Shown: positions 16,799 to 25,551, counted from the first letter of the stretch. The stretch is DNA of 45,133 nucleotides from Candidatus Methanophagales archaeon (GCA_030602585.1 JAUVZJ010000011.1:1-45133), one strand, 5' to 3'. Notes: generated by a model from the letters alone, not told the origin. Numbers and translations are program-made.

Positions 16799-17070
16799 TT
16801 TTTCTTTTTAAAAAAAGAAAACCTGTGCTAAAATTTTTTAGAAAAAAGTTTTATCAAAAAATGGTTGTTTCTTTAGTCAAGCTTTCTTTTCCAAAGAAAG
16901 GTTGTTGGTAAAGCTTTTCTTTTTAAGAAAAGATTTCTTCTCAAGAATCCCCATTCTTTGTCCAATACCTGCCTATGCTTTTGGTCACCCCATACCTTCC
17001 TGTAGAAATAGAAATATTCATAAAGCGCGGGTAAATCCCTGCAAAACACTACTTTATGATTCTCAATATT
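16799..17070. other. intergenic region with a repeat and an orphan in-frame extension of purA
   Basis: After the purA stop the same minus-strand frame stays open for nearly 60 codons, reading KVVFCRDLPALYEYFYFYRK then VWGDQKHRQVLDKEWGF, before running into the palindromic repeat at 16863-16933. The peptide does not look random, but no start codon with a ribosome site is clear; probably a decayed gene. The right end (16799-16860) is AT-rich. Confidence 0.35.
16863..16933. repeat. dispersed palindrome-type element, copy B (double)
   Basis: GGTTGTTTCTTTAGTCAAGC is followed by the hairpin CTTTCTTTTCCAAAGAAAG and then by a second unit GTTGTTGGTAAAGCTTTTCT with its own hairpin (CTTTTCTTTTTAAGAAAAG). 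The first unit aligns closely with 41851-41890. Confidence 0.6.
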
Positions 17071-18075
17071 TTATCCCCTCAAATCCACAATCTCAGATAT
17101 TTCAGGTCCTGTAGAAATCAACTTCACGGGAACTCGTGTGTCGTGCTCAACCTTAGCTACAAAATCTTTTACCTCTTTACTCAACTCTTCGTACTCCTTT
17201 GCACCTCTGCATGAAGCGTCTAACCTGTCCACACCACTCAATGCCACCATCGTTGCTCCATTTATCATCGTGGAGTAAGCAGCCATCTTTGCATCCCATT
17301 CCCCTATTCGCCTTTTCCGTCTTGTAACCGTTCCAAACTCCTCGATATGCAACTCAGCCGCTTTTTCTTCTTCCATTTGCGTTTCAAAAGGACCCTCGCC
17401 CACTCGCGTTGGAAATGACTTGAATACAACGATGACGTCATCTACTCGTGTAGGACCTATGCCCACGTCAGCCGCCATCTGCGATGCAGTTGTGTCTTTA
17501 GAAGTGACGAACGGATAAGTCCCGTAGAGCAAAGAAATGCCAAACCCTTGCGTCCCTTCTACCAGCACACCGCTCCCACGGTCCAGCGCCTCGTTTATTT
17601 CCTGCGGCACGTCACAAAGGAACTCCTCCAACTCCTTTACATCCTTCGCTTGTCTTGACTTCCTAAAAACTCTCGCGGCATTCGCAGGTCCGCATCCAGA
17701 ACCCGTGGACCCTATTTTGCCCTTTAAATGCGCATCCCTCCTGTCCTCTTCTATATGTTCCTCTTCGATTATGCCGCATCGCCGATCCACGCCTACTCGC
17801 CCCCGCAGCCCGAAGGAAGCTATTTCTCCTTTGAACACCCGTGGGTCAACCAATACGCCAGCACCGATAAGAAGCCTTGCAGATTCACACACAAATCCCG
17901 AAGGCACCATCCTCAATGCATATTTCTTACTTCCTACTTCAACCGTATGCCCAGCATTGGGTCCTACACCACCCCTCGCAACCACCACCGGCTTGTCATG
18001 CTTTGCAAGATACGCTATAATCTTGCCTTTACCTTCGTCACCAAAGAACCCCCCTACTAATATTGTTGATGGCAT
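17071..18075 (-). CDS. purA: adenylosuccinate synthetase
   Basis: Catalyses IMP + aspartate + GTP to adenylosuccinate, the first committed step to AMP. 334 aa, the short form typical of archaea (bacterial PurA is about 430). The N-terminal P-loop-like motif is [17 protein letters not shown], followed by the IMP-site [36 protein letters not shown] and [20 protein letters not shown] are the second conserved block, with [16 protein letters not shown] after it. [10 protein letters not shown] precedes the [13 protein letters not shown] guanine-binding region. All blocks are intact. It is alone on its strand between the palindromic repeat region and a radical SAM gene. Confidence 0.94.
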   Translation of the reverse strand: MPSTILVGGFFGDEGKGKIIAYLAKHDKPVVVARGGVGPNAGHTVEVGSKKYALRMVPSGFVCESARLLIGAGVLVDPRVFKGEIASFGLRGRVGVDRRCGIIEEEHIEEDRRDAHLKGKIGSTGSGCGPANAARVFRKSRQAKDVKELEEFLCDVPQEINEALDRGSGVLVEGTQGFGISLLYGTYPFVTSKDTTASQMAADVGIGPTRVDDVIVVFKSFPTRVGEGPFETQMEEEKAAELHIEEFGTVTRRKRRIGEWDAKMAAYSTMINGATMVALSGVDRLDASCRGAKEYEELSKEVKDFVAKVEHDTRVPVKLISTGPEISEIVDLRG

Positions 18076-18126
18076 GGTAATTACTCAATAGTCCTGTGGA
18101 TTTATAAATTCTTTTTAACAATGTTT

Positions 18127-19140
18127 TTATTCCACATCCAACAACCACGGCTCTTTTAATCCCGCAGGACAATTCAACTTCATCGAGCATTCGCCACAGT
18201 TTCTATTCTCGTTAATACACCCCGCAAGTTTAGAATATGCAAAGCCAATCCTCGCTCCTTCATTTCCCTTTAACTCCCCCGCTATCTCGTTCACACGCTC
18301 AGACACATCTACGGGATAGTAACCGCCCCACCATACGTCCTCAAGACCTGTTTTCAAAACCTCCTTCCCTATTTCCTCCATTCGCTCCTTCGTGGGTCCC
18401 GGATGGTAATATAAGATGTAGTTAGGTCTGAAAGGAATAATTCGGAATGGAACTGAAGTGTCAATCGAGGCAATGAACTCCGCAATGTCTTTTATCTCAT
18501 TATCGTTAATTCCTGGTATCACCACTGTCCTTATCGCCCTTATCTTCTCTTTTCCGCTTTTTATCAGATATTCCGCATTCCTCAACACCGGTTCCACTGG
18601 CGCTCCTGTTATTGCTCTATGCGTGTCGTCGTTAAACGCTTTTAGCTCAAATGTAACGTAAGAACAAAAGCTTAATATCTCTTTGAGCGTCGCTAAAGAT
18701 GCAAATCCATTTGTGGCAAACCCCACTCCCAACCCCGGCATCTTTTTCCTCGCCTCTTCCGCTACCTTTTTTATATACGGTAGGTGAATGGTTGGCTCTC
18801 CGCCTGTGAAGCTAATCTTATCAACGCCCATCACCTTACCCTCTCGTGATTCAATCCGATAAATAGCTTCTGAAGCGAGTTCCGAAGGCTCAACATAGCC
18901 TTGATAGAACCACCCACTGCCCGGATACTGTGAAAGCCGGTAGGCATTACAATAGATACACTTGAAGTTACACCCGAGCATCGTCACCGAATAGCTCTGA
19001 AGAACCTGTGCAAGGTTACAGTAGGCAATCTCTGGCATACCAACACCACAAACGCCTACTTCACCCTCTAACCTGTTAACACAGCATTTCCACTCGCATA
19101 GCTCGCAATTCTTGAACCCTCTTTCCCACTCCTCTTCCAT
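18127..19140 (-). CDS. radical SAM protein, PflA-like, with extra N- and C-terminal Cys clusters
   Basis: 337 aa. The core motif CNFKCIYCN (C57, C61, C64) binds the SAM [4Fe-4S] cluster. DKISFTGGEPTIH is the GGE motif, with GFATNGFAS following. An N-terminal Cys set (C12, C15, C19, C20, C31) and a C-terminal set in CINENRNCGECSMKLNCPAG suggest one or two auxiliary clusters. This layout is common in archaeal proteins annotated as pyruvate-formate-lyase activating-like. No glycyl-radical enzyme is encoded nearby, so the partner is unknown. Start ATG 19140. It lies between purA and a divergent FAD oxidoreductase gene. Confidence 0.8.
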   Translation of the reverse strand: MEEEWERGFKNCELCEWKCCVNRLEGEVGVCGVGMPEIAYCNLAQVLQSYSVTMLGCNFKCIYCNAYRLSQYPGSGWFYQGYVEPSELASEAIYRIESREGKVMGVDKISFTGGEPTIHLPYIKKVAEEARKKMPGLGVGFATNGFASLATLKEILSFCSYVTFELKAFNDDTHRAITGAPVEPVLRNAEYLIKSGKEKIRAIRTVVIPGINDNEIKDIAEFIASIDTSVPFRIIPFRPNYILYYHPGPTKERMEEIGKEVLKTGLEDVWWGGYYPVDVSERVNEIAGELKGNEGARIGFAYSKLAGCINENRNCGECSMKLNCPAGLKEPWLLDVE

Positions 19141-19233
19141 CTATATCTATTAATAAATATTTATTAATATTTACGATAAGCACTGGGTAGAAGAATCAAT
19201 AGGAATTAGAAGGAAGGAGGAAATAAGTGGCTT

Positions 19234-20328
19234 ATGAGGATTGTAGTTCTCGGTGGTGGCTTTGCGGGGCTCGAATTCGTGGAAAGTGCGAGGCGCATCA
19301 TCCCCGATGCGGAAATCACCATGATTGAGAAGCGGGACAAGTTCCTGTATATCCCATCAAACCCTGAAATTCTCAGCGGCAAGGTGACACCTGATGGAAT
19401 TTCCGGAGACCTGCGGAAATTCGCAGAGAAGCACCGTGCAAACTTCGTGCGCGAGGAGGTAACAAGTGTGGACTTCGCCTCAAATCTTGTGACGACTACC
19501 GGAAGGGAAATACCTTTTGACTACTGCGTTGTTACAATCGGCGCAGAGCAGAGCTACTTCGGAATACCCGGTGCACAAGAGCATTCGCATTCCGTATATT
19601 CGCTCGAAGACACTATAAAAGCGAAGGTGGCGCTTGACAGGCTGCCGAAAAGTGTTGCAGTTGTCGGTGCTGGGTTAACTGGCGTTGAGGTCCTCGGCGA
19701 ACTGCTCGATTTCTTCAAAGATAAAGGTGTGGATGGAAAGGTCTATCTGGTGGAGGCGCTCCAGAAGGTGCTTCCCGGATTCCGTGATAATGTCTCGAAT
19801 TACGTACACGAATTCTTCAATAAGCGTGGCGTAGAAATCATGCTAAACAAGATAGTGAAGGAGGTCAAGGCAGGCGTGCTTTCCTTCGCTGATGGCAGTA
19901 AGCTCGACTTCGAGATGCTTATCTGGACTGCTGGTGTAAAATCCTGCTCATTATCAGAGAAGCTCGACCTACCAAAAGACCGCAGAGGCTGGATTGAAAC
20001 AGAGACTTCGTTACTTATCAAAGGTAAGAAGGATGTCGCTGCAATCGGCGACGTCGCCTCTATCAGCTTCGACGAGGAAATCGCAGGCAAGAACGTCGAA
20101 GAGGCAGAACGGCAAGCAAAGCATTTAGCAAAGAATTTGAGGTTGCTTGATGCGGGGAAGCCGCTGAAACCTTATAAGCCAATCAACACGATTAAATACC
20201 CAAGAACATTTATCTCGCTCGGCGAAGACCAAGGAGTGCTCCTCACGAAGCGCCTATTCCTTAAAGGCAAGCTCATATACCGCATGAAGAAGCGGCTCGA
20301 GAAGAAATACATGGCACGATTTGAATAA
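19234..20328 (+). CDS. NAD(P)/FAD-dependent oxidoreductase, type II NADH dehydrogenase/SQR-like
   Basis: 364 aa flavoprotein. The N-terminal FAD Rossmann motif is VVLGGGFAGLEFVESARRI. The second dinucleotide fold is VAVVGAGLTGVEVLGELLDFF. DVAAIGDVAS is the late FAD-binding motif. LIWTAGVK is typical of NDH-2-like enzymes. The Cys pair needed for sulfide:quinone reductase is not obvious, so NADH or another donor is more likely. The C-terminus (LKGKLIYRMKKRLEKKY) is basic and amphipathic and could touch the membrane. AAGGAGGAAAT lies before the ATG. Codons ending in C (CTC, ATC, GGC) seem commoner than in neighbours, a weak hint of different origin. Confidence 0.8.
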   Translation: MRIVVLGGGFAGLEFVESARRIIPDAEITMIEKRDKFLYIPSNPEILSGKVTPDGISGDLRKFAEKHRANFVREEVTSVDFASNLVTTTGREIPFDYCVVTIGAEQSYFGIPGAQEHSHSVYSLEDTIKAKVALDRLPKSVAVVGAGLTGVEVLGELLDFFKDKGVDGKVYLVEALQKVLPGFRDNVSNYVHEFFNKRGVEIMLNKIVKEVKAGVLSFADGSKLDFEMLIWTAGVKSCSLSEKLDLPKDRRGWIETETSLLIKGKKDVAAIGDVASISFDEEIAGKNVEEAERQAKHLAKNLRLLDAGKPLKPYKPINTIKYPRTFISLGEDQGVLLTKRLFLKGKLIYRMKKRLEKKYMARFE

Positions 20329-20420
20329 ACCCTTTTTTCAAATATTCCGCATTCTCAAAACCGGTGTTCCGCTGTTTCCTCGAAGAAGCAACACCTCGTT
20401 ACTGCTTAGAGTATCATGCA

Positions 20421-20582
20421 TTATCCAAACCTTGCAACGTTTTCAGACTGGCATGAAGGACAGACCACTTTTCTCCCATTCCTTTAACCTTTAAATATAT
20501 TTCCACAAGCCCTGCACTTGTATTCCACTACGTCCATCTCTTCAATATCCAAACTGAACTCGCCTCCACCAACACTACACAT
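20421..20582 (-). pseudogene. zinc-ribbon protein gene interrupted by an in-frame stop
   Basis: A strong AAGGAGGTG sits 7 nt before an ATG at 20582. The frame reads MCSVGGGEFSLDIEEMDVVE then YKCRACGNIFKG and stops at TAA (20484-20486). Continuing in the same frame past the TAA gives RNGRKVVCPSCQSENVARFG before a second TAA (20421). The two halves together make a textbook two-CxxC zinc ribbon, so the first stop splits the metal site. A 32 aa truncated product would have only one knuckle. The alternatives are pseudogenisation, a sequencing error, or stop read-through. Confidence 0.6.
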
Positions 20583-20921
20583 CGCTATCACCTCCTTTAT
20601 CCTTTTATTAATATTTGTTTAGGATACTTAGTAAACTCAGATATCGGTTTTTCTTTTCTTATCCCCACTCTACTTATCTTTCTGAAATCTCATATCCCTT
20701 GGAGATGTCTTCAATTGTCATTTGGAAGGAAACTCTGCCAAAAGTGTTATTATTGTTTATTTTTCTTTGAGTTTAGGATGGATTTCAGTTGAGGGGATAA
20801 TGAATGGTATCACAATTTATTACGAATATTTTATTCTTGCATCTCAAAATTGGAATGTTTTAAAAAAACGAAAAATTTAAATAAACACAAATTTATATCT
20901 CTCATAGAGGTGAGAAAAAAA
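20583..20921. other. AT-rich divergent intergenic region
   Basis: It carries the ribosome site of the broken zinc-ribbon gene at its left end. At its right end are TATA-like sequence (TTTAAATAAACAC, then ATTTATATC) and GAGGTGAG for the small zinc protein at 20922. Nothing gene-like was seen between. Confidence 0.5.
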
Positions 20922-21182
20922 ATGGCAGAAGGAATTTGTTACGTATGCACCCAAGCATTTACAGCAAAGGATAAGGACACAGTAGTAGATAAAATAGTGG
21001 AGCATATAATGGCAGAACATCATGGTCATGTCTGGAGGGATACGCTGGAGCCAAAAAACAAGTTTGATAAATGCCCACTATGCGGAGGTACCGTAGGCAA
21101 GCTCCTTAAGAACTGCCCCAATTGCGGCGCTGATCTCGTAGAGCAGTTTGCGAGGAGGGTAGCTTCGGGCTACGTACACTAA
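20922..21182 (+). CDS. small zinc-binding protein
   Basis: 86 aa, function unknown. The N-terminus ICYVCTQAF and HIMAEHHGH may form one Cys2His2 site (an AEH-containing zinc-finger-like motif). The C-terminal part has KCPLCGGTVGKLLKNCPNCGADL, a classic four-Cys zinc ribbon. Start 20922 is set by GAGGTGAG about 9 nt upstream, although the frame stays open further 5'. It is monocistronic, with its own promoter and a clear terminator. A role in nucleic-acid or protein binding is plausible but not shown. Confidence 0.75.
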   Translation: MAEGICYVCTQAFTAKDKDTVVDKIVEHIMAEHHGHVWRDTLEPKNKFDKCPLCGGTVGKLLKNCPNCGADLVEQFARRVASGYVH

Positions 21183-21205
21183 AGTAGTGATAGGAAGTTA
21201 AGAAA

Positions 21206-21243
21206 AGAGAGCTTCCCAAAAGCTCTCTTATTTTTTCTTTTTT
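21206..21243 (+). terminator. hairpin-T terminator after the small zinc protein gene
   Basis: Arms AGAGAGCTT (21206-21214) and AAGCTCTCT (21220-21228) form a perfect 9 bp stem with loop CCCAA, followed by TATTTTTTCTTTTTT. It could also stop transcription from the facing minus-strand gene. Confidence 0.75.
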
Positions 21244-21273
21244 GAATCATAGCTTGATCTTATTCTCTATTTA

Positions 21274-22659
21274 TTATTTTCGATTTTTTCCGTATTCCAA
21301 TTTTGAGAACCTCCGCCCTCCAATCGCTTTTACCGCAGCATCTACTATAACATCTTCCACCATAGTGAGAGAAGGGTCAAAGCACCTTTCCCTCATGCAT
21401 ATATCCCCGGCAGTTATCCCCGCTTTTATAGCTAATGTAAGCTCATTTATACGCTCTGCAACCGTCTCCTCGGAGATTACTTGCGCTCCTATCAACTTCG
21501 CGGTATCTGCCTCAAAAATCAATTTTACGATTATCAGCTTCCTACCTGGAAAAAATCTTGCCTTCGTATATTTAATTGCATTTCCTGTTTTCATTTTTAT
21601 TCCGTATCTCTTTGCCGTCTCTGATGTCATTCCTACGCTTCCCACTTGCAGACCAGAGATAGCGGCTACCGTAGGGCTTAAGCAAGGTTCGTACGAAGAA
21701 CTGATACCAAGTATGTTATTAGAGACAACCCTTGCCTGTATTAATGCCGTGGATGCTAATTGACTCAGCCTTGGACGAGACGTGACTGCATCTATCACCT
21801 CTACACAATCACCAAGTGCATATACGTTATTTAAATATGATTTCTCTTTCTTAACACGCAATGACCGGTCTGTCGCTATTCCCCTGCTCTCGCCTGTTTC
21901 TATACCCGCTTTCACTGCAATATCCACATTAGGACGCATTCCCGCCGATACCAGCACTATATCAGCCGGAATTTCTTCGCCTTCCACCATAGCAGATTCC
22001 ACTTTTTGTTTGCCCTTTATAGCACTTACCGGCTTTCCAAATATAAAAGTGACATCATTATGCAGCCATTTTTGAACTATTGAGGTCATATCGGCGTCTA
22101 AGATGGTAGGGAGGAGATAAGGTAACATTTCCACGACCGTTGTACTGATACCTTTTTTTGAGAAAGCAACTGCTGTTTGCAGTCCTATTAGTCCAGCACC
22201 AATAATCAAAGCGTTTCCTGGGTTCGCATTCATCGCTGCTTCTATCCTCACCCCATCTTCCCTTCCGGTTAACGTGTAAACGCCCTCAAGGTTCGTTCCT
22301 TCTATCGGTGGAATAAACGGTTTGCTCCCCGTTGCTATCACCAGGTAGTCATATTTTATATCTTCTCCCGTATCAACGCTCACATATCCATCTTCTAAAT
22401 TGATGCCCGTAACTTCTGCCCCTGTTCTGAAGTCCACTCCTTTGTCTATGTAAAAGTTAGGTTTAATCAGCTCCAGCTCCTTTATGCCATACATACCTTG
22501 CAGCGCAAACGGTAATCCACAAGTTGAGAAGAAACCCTCTTTCTCCTTCTTTATAAGTGTTAGCTCCATCTCTTCAGCATCTTCTTTACCTCTATGCAAA
22601 AGCTCCAAAACGTCTATACCCGCAGCTCCTCCTCCTATTATCACTACCTTTTTTGCCAT
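21274..22659 (-). CDS. FAD-dependent pyridine nucleotide-disulfide oxidoreductase (CoA-disulfide reductase/NADH oxidase family)
   Basis: 461 aa. The FAD motif is KVVIIGGGAAGIDVLEL. The redox-active Cys lies in FFSTCGLPFAL, as in CoA-disulfide reductases and NADH oxidases that use a single Cys. LVIATGSKPFIPP follows. The NAD(P) motif is ALIIGAGLIGLQTAVAFSK, and VYALGDCVE binds FAD. The C-terminal dimerisation domain is present, with two extra Cys in GDICMRERCFDPSLT. The physiological substrate (CoA disulfide, polysulfide or O2) cannot be told from sequence. It is divergent from moaD across about 70 nt. Confidence 0.85.
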   Translation of the reverse strand: MAKKVVIIGGGAAGIDVLELLHRGKEDAEEMELTLIKKEKEGFFSTCGLPFALQGMYGIKELELIKPNFYIDKGVDFRTGAEVTGINLEDGYVSVDTGEDIKYDYLVIATGSKPFIPPIEGTNLEGVYTLTGREDGVRIEAAMNANPGNALIIGAGLIGLQTAVAFSKKGISTTVVEMLPYLLPTILDADMTSIVQKWLHNDVTFIFGKPVSAIKGKQKVESAMVEGEEIPADIVLVSAGMRPNVDIAVKAGIETGESRGIATDRSLRVKKEKSYLNNVYALGDCVEVIDAVTSRPRLSQLASTALIQARVVSNNILGISSSYEPCLSPTVAAISGLQVGSVGMTSETAKRYGIKMKTGNAIKYTKARFFPGRKLIIVKLIFEADTAKLIGAQVISEETVAERINELTLAIKAGITAGDICMRERCFDPSLTMVEDVIVDAAVKAIGGRRFSKLEYGKNRK

Positions 22660-22731
22660 ATCTCGTTTTCACCCCCCTTCTTATACGTTAAGATACTTTT
22701 TCAAGTGTGTCCTATATTAATAGATAAAGTA

Positions 22732-22971
22732 ATGAAAGTTGAAGTGCAATTCTTCGCAAGATGCCGGGAAATCGTTGGTGCGAAGCAAAAGGTGCTGGAG
22801 GTAGAGGAAGGCATGAGGATAAAGGATATTATAGACACTCTAATAAACGAGTATCCGGAATTGAAGAACGTGAAGTTAATAGTATCGCTGAATCATAAAT
22901 ATGCTGAACAGGAGGAGAAATTAAAAGATAAAGATGAGGTTGCGGTTTTTCCTCCGGTGAGTGGAGGATAA
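22732..22971 (+). CDS. moaD: molybdopterin synthase small subunit / MoaD sulfur carrier
   Basis: 79 aa ubiquitin-fold protein ending VAVFPPVSGG. The C-terminal Gly-Gly is adenylated and thiocarboxylated to donate sulfur to precursor Z. The N-terminus VEVQFFARCREIVGAKQKVL is typical of MoaD. The start at 22732 fits the beginning of the fold; the frame is open farther upstream but runs into the divergent gene's promoter. The moaE ribosome site overlaps its last codons, so the pair is translated together as one synthase. Confidence 0.9.
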   Translation: MKVEVQFFARCREIVGAKQKVLEVEEGMRIKDIIDTLINEYPELKNVKLIVSLNHKYAEQEEKLKDKDEVAVFPPVSGG

Positions 22972-22975
22972 GAAA

Positions 22976-23356
22976 ATGATTACGGAAGAGGATTTCTCGA
23001 TTGACGAGCTCGTAAAGAAGATGAAAAAGCCGGAGATAGGTGCTATCGTGACTTTTTTAGGCGTAGTGCGCGACGAAGGCATAAGGGGTATGGAAGTGGA
23101 CGTGTACGACGAGATGGCGGAGGAAGAGCTGGAGAAACTGGAGCGTGATGCTCTGAAGAAGTTTGAGGTCGAAGCGGTAGAAATAGTTCATCGAAAAGGT
23201 TCATTGAAAGTGGGTGAGAACATCGTTGCCATTCTCGTGGGTGCGAAACACCGAAAAGAGGCTTTCAGAGCTTGTGAATATCTGATAGACGAGTTGAAGG
23301 AGCGCGTGCCTATATGGAAGAAAGAATTGAATGAAAAATCAGAGCAAACCTATTAA
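22976..23356 (+). CDS. moaE: molybdopterin synthase catalytic subunit
   Basis: MoaE inserts two sulfurs from MoaD thiocarboxylate into cyclic pyranopterin monophosphate. About 126 aa. Visible motifs are GAIVTFLGVVRDE, VEIVHRKGSLKVGE, AKHRKEAFRACEYLIDELK and the catalytic-lysine end VPIWKKE. ATG 22976 is chosen because GGAGG (22963-22967) lies 8 nt upstream; a GTG at 22961 falls on that site. It follows moaD directly. Confidence 0.92.
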   Translation: MITEEDFSIDELVKKMKKPEIGAIVTFLGVVRDEGIRGMEVDVYDEMAEEELEKLERDALKKFEVEAVEIVHRKGSLKVGENIVAILVGAKHRKEAFRACEYLIDELKERVPIWKKELNEKSEQTY

Positions 23357-23413
23357 GTTCACATGGCGTTGTAATATCAAAGATTTTACCCATTCGAGAA
23401 ACAAATCGAAAAG

Positions 23414-23424
23414 CTTTTTATATA
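23414..23424 (+). promoter_or_regulatory. TATA box for the secreted protein at 23445
   Basis: CTTTTTATATA is centred about 25 nt before the ATG at 23445. That is the expected TATA-to-start distance in archaea, so this message is probably leaderless and 23445 is the true start. Confidence 0.55.
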
Positions 23425-23444
23425 CTATGATGGAAGTAAATGTT

Positions 23445-23858
23445 ATGTCGAAAATAAAGAGCTATGGCATTATCTTTGTGGTGGCACTAAGCGCGATCTT
23501 AGGTACAGGGATAGTCTTTGCCTGTGACGAGCCGATCGATATTCGCATCGCTCCATCTACTCTCAATCTCGACAAGGCAGGGGCATGCGAGGACCCATGT
23601 GTAACAGTGCATGCGGAAATACCACTCAGTGAGGTAGAAGTATCTGATCTCAACAGTTTGACTTTGAGTGGTAGTAAAGGTACTGTCACTGCTATCGGGA
23701 CTGATGATGACGACCGTGGTTACTTAGTCGTCAAGTTCGATCGGGCAGAGGTTAAGGGAATTGTTGAGGTGGGTAAAAATGTTCCTCTGACGCTCACCGG
23801 CGAAACGAAAGAAGGGGAGTCTTTCACAGGGACAGATACCATTCGAGTGAAGCGGTAA
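23445..23858 (+). CDS. secreted beta-sandwich domain protein
   Basis: 137 aa. A signal peptide (MSKIKSYGIIFVVALSAILG, ending ...IVFA) precedes a Cys. The mature part is a single domain: IDIRIAPSTLNLDKAGACED, then VHAEIPLSEVEVSDLNSLTLSG, then RGYLVVKFDRAEVKGIV and GTDTIRVKR. This matches a domain often repeated in archaeal and bacterial extracellular proteins (an 'I-x-P-x-x-L-N-L' start and 'V-K-F-D-R' core), of unknown function. There is no C-terminal anchor. It is 88 nt downstream of moaE but has its own TATA box. Confidence 0.7.
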   Translation: MSKIKSYGIIFVVALSAILGTGIVFACDEPIDIRIAPSTLNLDKAGACEDPCVTVHAEIPLSEVEVSDLNSLTLSGSKGTVTAIGTDDDDRGYLVVKFDRAEVKGIVEVGKNVPLTLTGETKEGESFTGTDTIRVKR

Positions 23859-23983
23859 TTAAAAATATACCACCACTTTTTTTCATTTTCATGCCATCAG
23901 CGATTCAGAGGTTACAGTGGAAGAGACCTTGAAGATATTTGAATAAAATTTGGTTTTGATACGGGCTTAGAAGCCAGCCACTT

Positions 23984-24250
23984 CTATCTATTCTTCTGGT
24001 TTGAGTCCCGAACTTTAATGCTCCTTATTGAACTCGTGACCTCATTGACTTTCTCAAGCGGTATTTTTAAATTCTCAATTAAAGCCGTTGCGGTGGGATC
24101 ATTAGCCATACACTCGATAGGGAAAGACGTTTCATCTATTATCCCGACGTCATGAAAACCTGCCTCTTTCATCACTTCTATGTATTTGCCCCTCATGATT
24201 GCACCAGAAATGCAGCCAATATATGCTTCAATAGATTTCTTTAAGAACAC
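23984..24250 (-). pseudogene. 5'-truncated arsenite S-adenosylmethyltransferase (arsM) fragment
   Basis: 88 codons reading FLKKSIEAYIGCISGAIM, then YIEVMKEAGFHDVGIIDETS, then a tail SSIRSIKVR. This is the last quarter of ArsM-type methyltransferases: the third As-binding Cys in CISGA and the C-terminal domain. The SAM-binding Rossmann half is missing, and the frame begins in mid-domain at a GTG with no credible ribosome site. It lies at the 3' end of the ars operon, so it is probably a relic of arsM lost by deletion. Confidence 0.65.
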
Positions 24251-24327
24251 ATTATAGATACTTATTAAACTTCATACAAAATGATTCCGGATATCCTGAT
24301 ACCCTTAGTGACAGATACTCAATGCCC

Positions 24328-25032
24328 TCAGGATATAAAATAATAAAGCCCAATTACCACAAAAATCACACCGATAACGGTTCTTAGCACCTTCTCGATT
24401 TTATAAACGTTCTGAACGTGTTTGTTAATTTCCTGTGCGCCGAGATAAAATAAAACTGCGAAGATAATAACGGGTATTCCCGTTCCGAGTCCATAGAATG
24501 CAGGTAGTATTATGCCCTCTCCGGAGGCGAGTCCAAGCGGTATCAAAGCACCGAAAAATAGAACTGCACTGTAAGGGCAGAACGCTAAGGCAAATAGAGC
24601 TCCTATGAAGAATGCACCTATCAGTCCAAAGTCAGCGGTTTTTTTGCTTAGTTTCTCTGTAATACGTCCGCTACCAATATTAAAATTTAAATGTATACTT
24701 CCTATCATGAAGAGCCCGGATATAATCAGGATAACACCCAAAATTTCACCGTGGATACGCTGGACTGTAAGCGAGAGGTCTATCACATTTATGCCAATTA
24801 AAATTATACCGGCACCTAATACCGAATATGTGCAAATGCGTCCCAGAGTGTAAACGAGTCCATTTAATGGAGTATGATCAGGATTTTTAATATCCCGTGA
24901 GATATATGCGATTGCTGCTATGTTCGTTGCCAGCGGGCAGGGACTGATGGACGTTAAAACGCCAAGTAAAAACGCAACGAGTATCACAAATTCCGTGTTC
25001 GCTATCAAATCCTGCATGATGGATTCAAACAT
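24328..25032 (-). CDS. arsG: CcdA/DsbD-like membrane protein, ArsG-type (organoarsenical efflux candidate)
   Basis: 234 aa with about six membrane spans. The N-terminal GVLTSISPCPLATNIAAIAY and FALAFCPYSAVLFFGALIPL each carry the Pro-flanked Cys of the CcdA/DsbD transmembrane fold. In Shewanella an arsEFG operon with this gene order confers resistance to nitro-/aminophenyl arsenicals, with ArsG as efflux permease. Here the order arsR, small CxxC protein, CxxC lipoprotein, CcdA-like matches that module. A plain thiol-redox CcdA function is the alternative. It starts 15 nt after arsF. Confidence 0.65.
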   Translation of the reverse strand: MFESIMQDLIANTEFVILVAFLLGVLTSISPCPLATNIAAIAYISRDIKNPDHTPLNGLVYTLGRICTYSVLGAGIILIGINVIDLSLTVQRIHGEILGVILIISGLFMIGSIHLNFNIGSGRITEKLSKKTADFGLIGAFFIGALFALAFCPYSAVLFFGALIPLGLASGEGIILPAFYGLGTGIPVIIFAVLFYLGAQEINKHVQNVYKIEKVLRTVIGVIFVVIGLYYFIS

Positions 25033-25047
25033 TTTAGTTTTCCTTTT

Positions 25048-25551
25048 TTAGTTTAGCGCATCCAATTTATTTTTAAATACTTTTATATATTCCTCTTTAT
25101 CCCAGACATAACTCCACATGTCATTTGCATCTATTATCTCTTCCTTACCATCTTTGATAACGTTAATATAGAGCGAAGAACCTCTAATACCATACTTTTT
25201 TGCCATATCTATGTTTTCAGGGTCCTGAAAATTAACTGTTTCATAACTTATTTTTCCTGATTCATAATCCTCCGGAAAGTGCAGTTCTATTGTTTCTTTT
25301 GCAAAATCACCGATGTTTGCGCATGACTGACACGGGCGTGCTGGCTCAAATTTGACAACCTTTATTATTATATCTGCAGGTTCCGGGATTGAAGATGTAG
25401 TTTTTATATCCTGAGTTGTATTTTGCAGTGGATTGCTTGTCACATTATTGGTTTCTTTTTCTGGTTCAATACATCCGCAAAACAAAAGTGTGAGTATTAT
25501 ACCGGTTATTATAATTCCTGCAATCAAAAATGTTTTTTGATTACGGCTCAT
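25048..25551 (-). CDS. arsF: membrane-anchored thioredoxin-like lipoprotein, ArsF-type
   Basis: 167 aa. One N-terminal hydrophobic segment ends in LLFCGC, a lipobox-like site. A Thr/Asn-rich linker follows, then a thioredoxin-like domain with PARPCQSCANIGDFAKETI (CxxC), YETVNFQDPE and YGIRGSSLYI (at the cis-Pro position). It fits ArsF-family proteins, proposed to act in nitroarsenical reduction with ArsE. Start 25551 overlaps the arsE stop in an ATGA arrangement. The active site would face outside the membrane. Confidence 0.65.
   Translation of the reverse strand: MSRNQKTFLIAGIIITGIILTLLFCGCIEPEKETNNVTSNPLQNTTQDIKTTSSIPEPADIIIKVVKFEPARPCQSCANIGDFAKETIELHFPEDYESGKISYETVNFQDPENIDMAKKYGIRGSSLYINVIKDGKEEIIDANDMWSYVWDKEEYIKVFKNKLDALN

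Noticed and set aside
18127-19140. Radical SAM protein considered as an activase for a glycyl-radical enzyme
   Set aside because: No glycyl-radical enzyme in the window, and the extra Cys clusters point to a broader archaeal family.
24291-24336. Inverted repeat ATATCCTGA/TCAGGATAT after the CcdA-like gene, considered as a terminator
   Set aside because: The loop is about 28 nt, one arm contains the stop codon, and no T-run follows.
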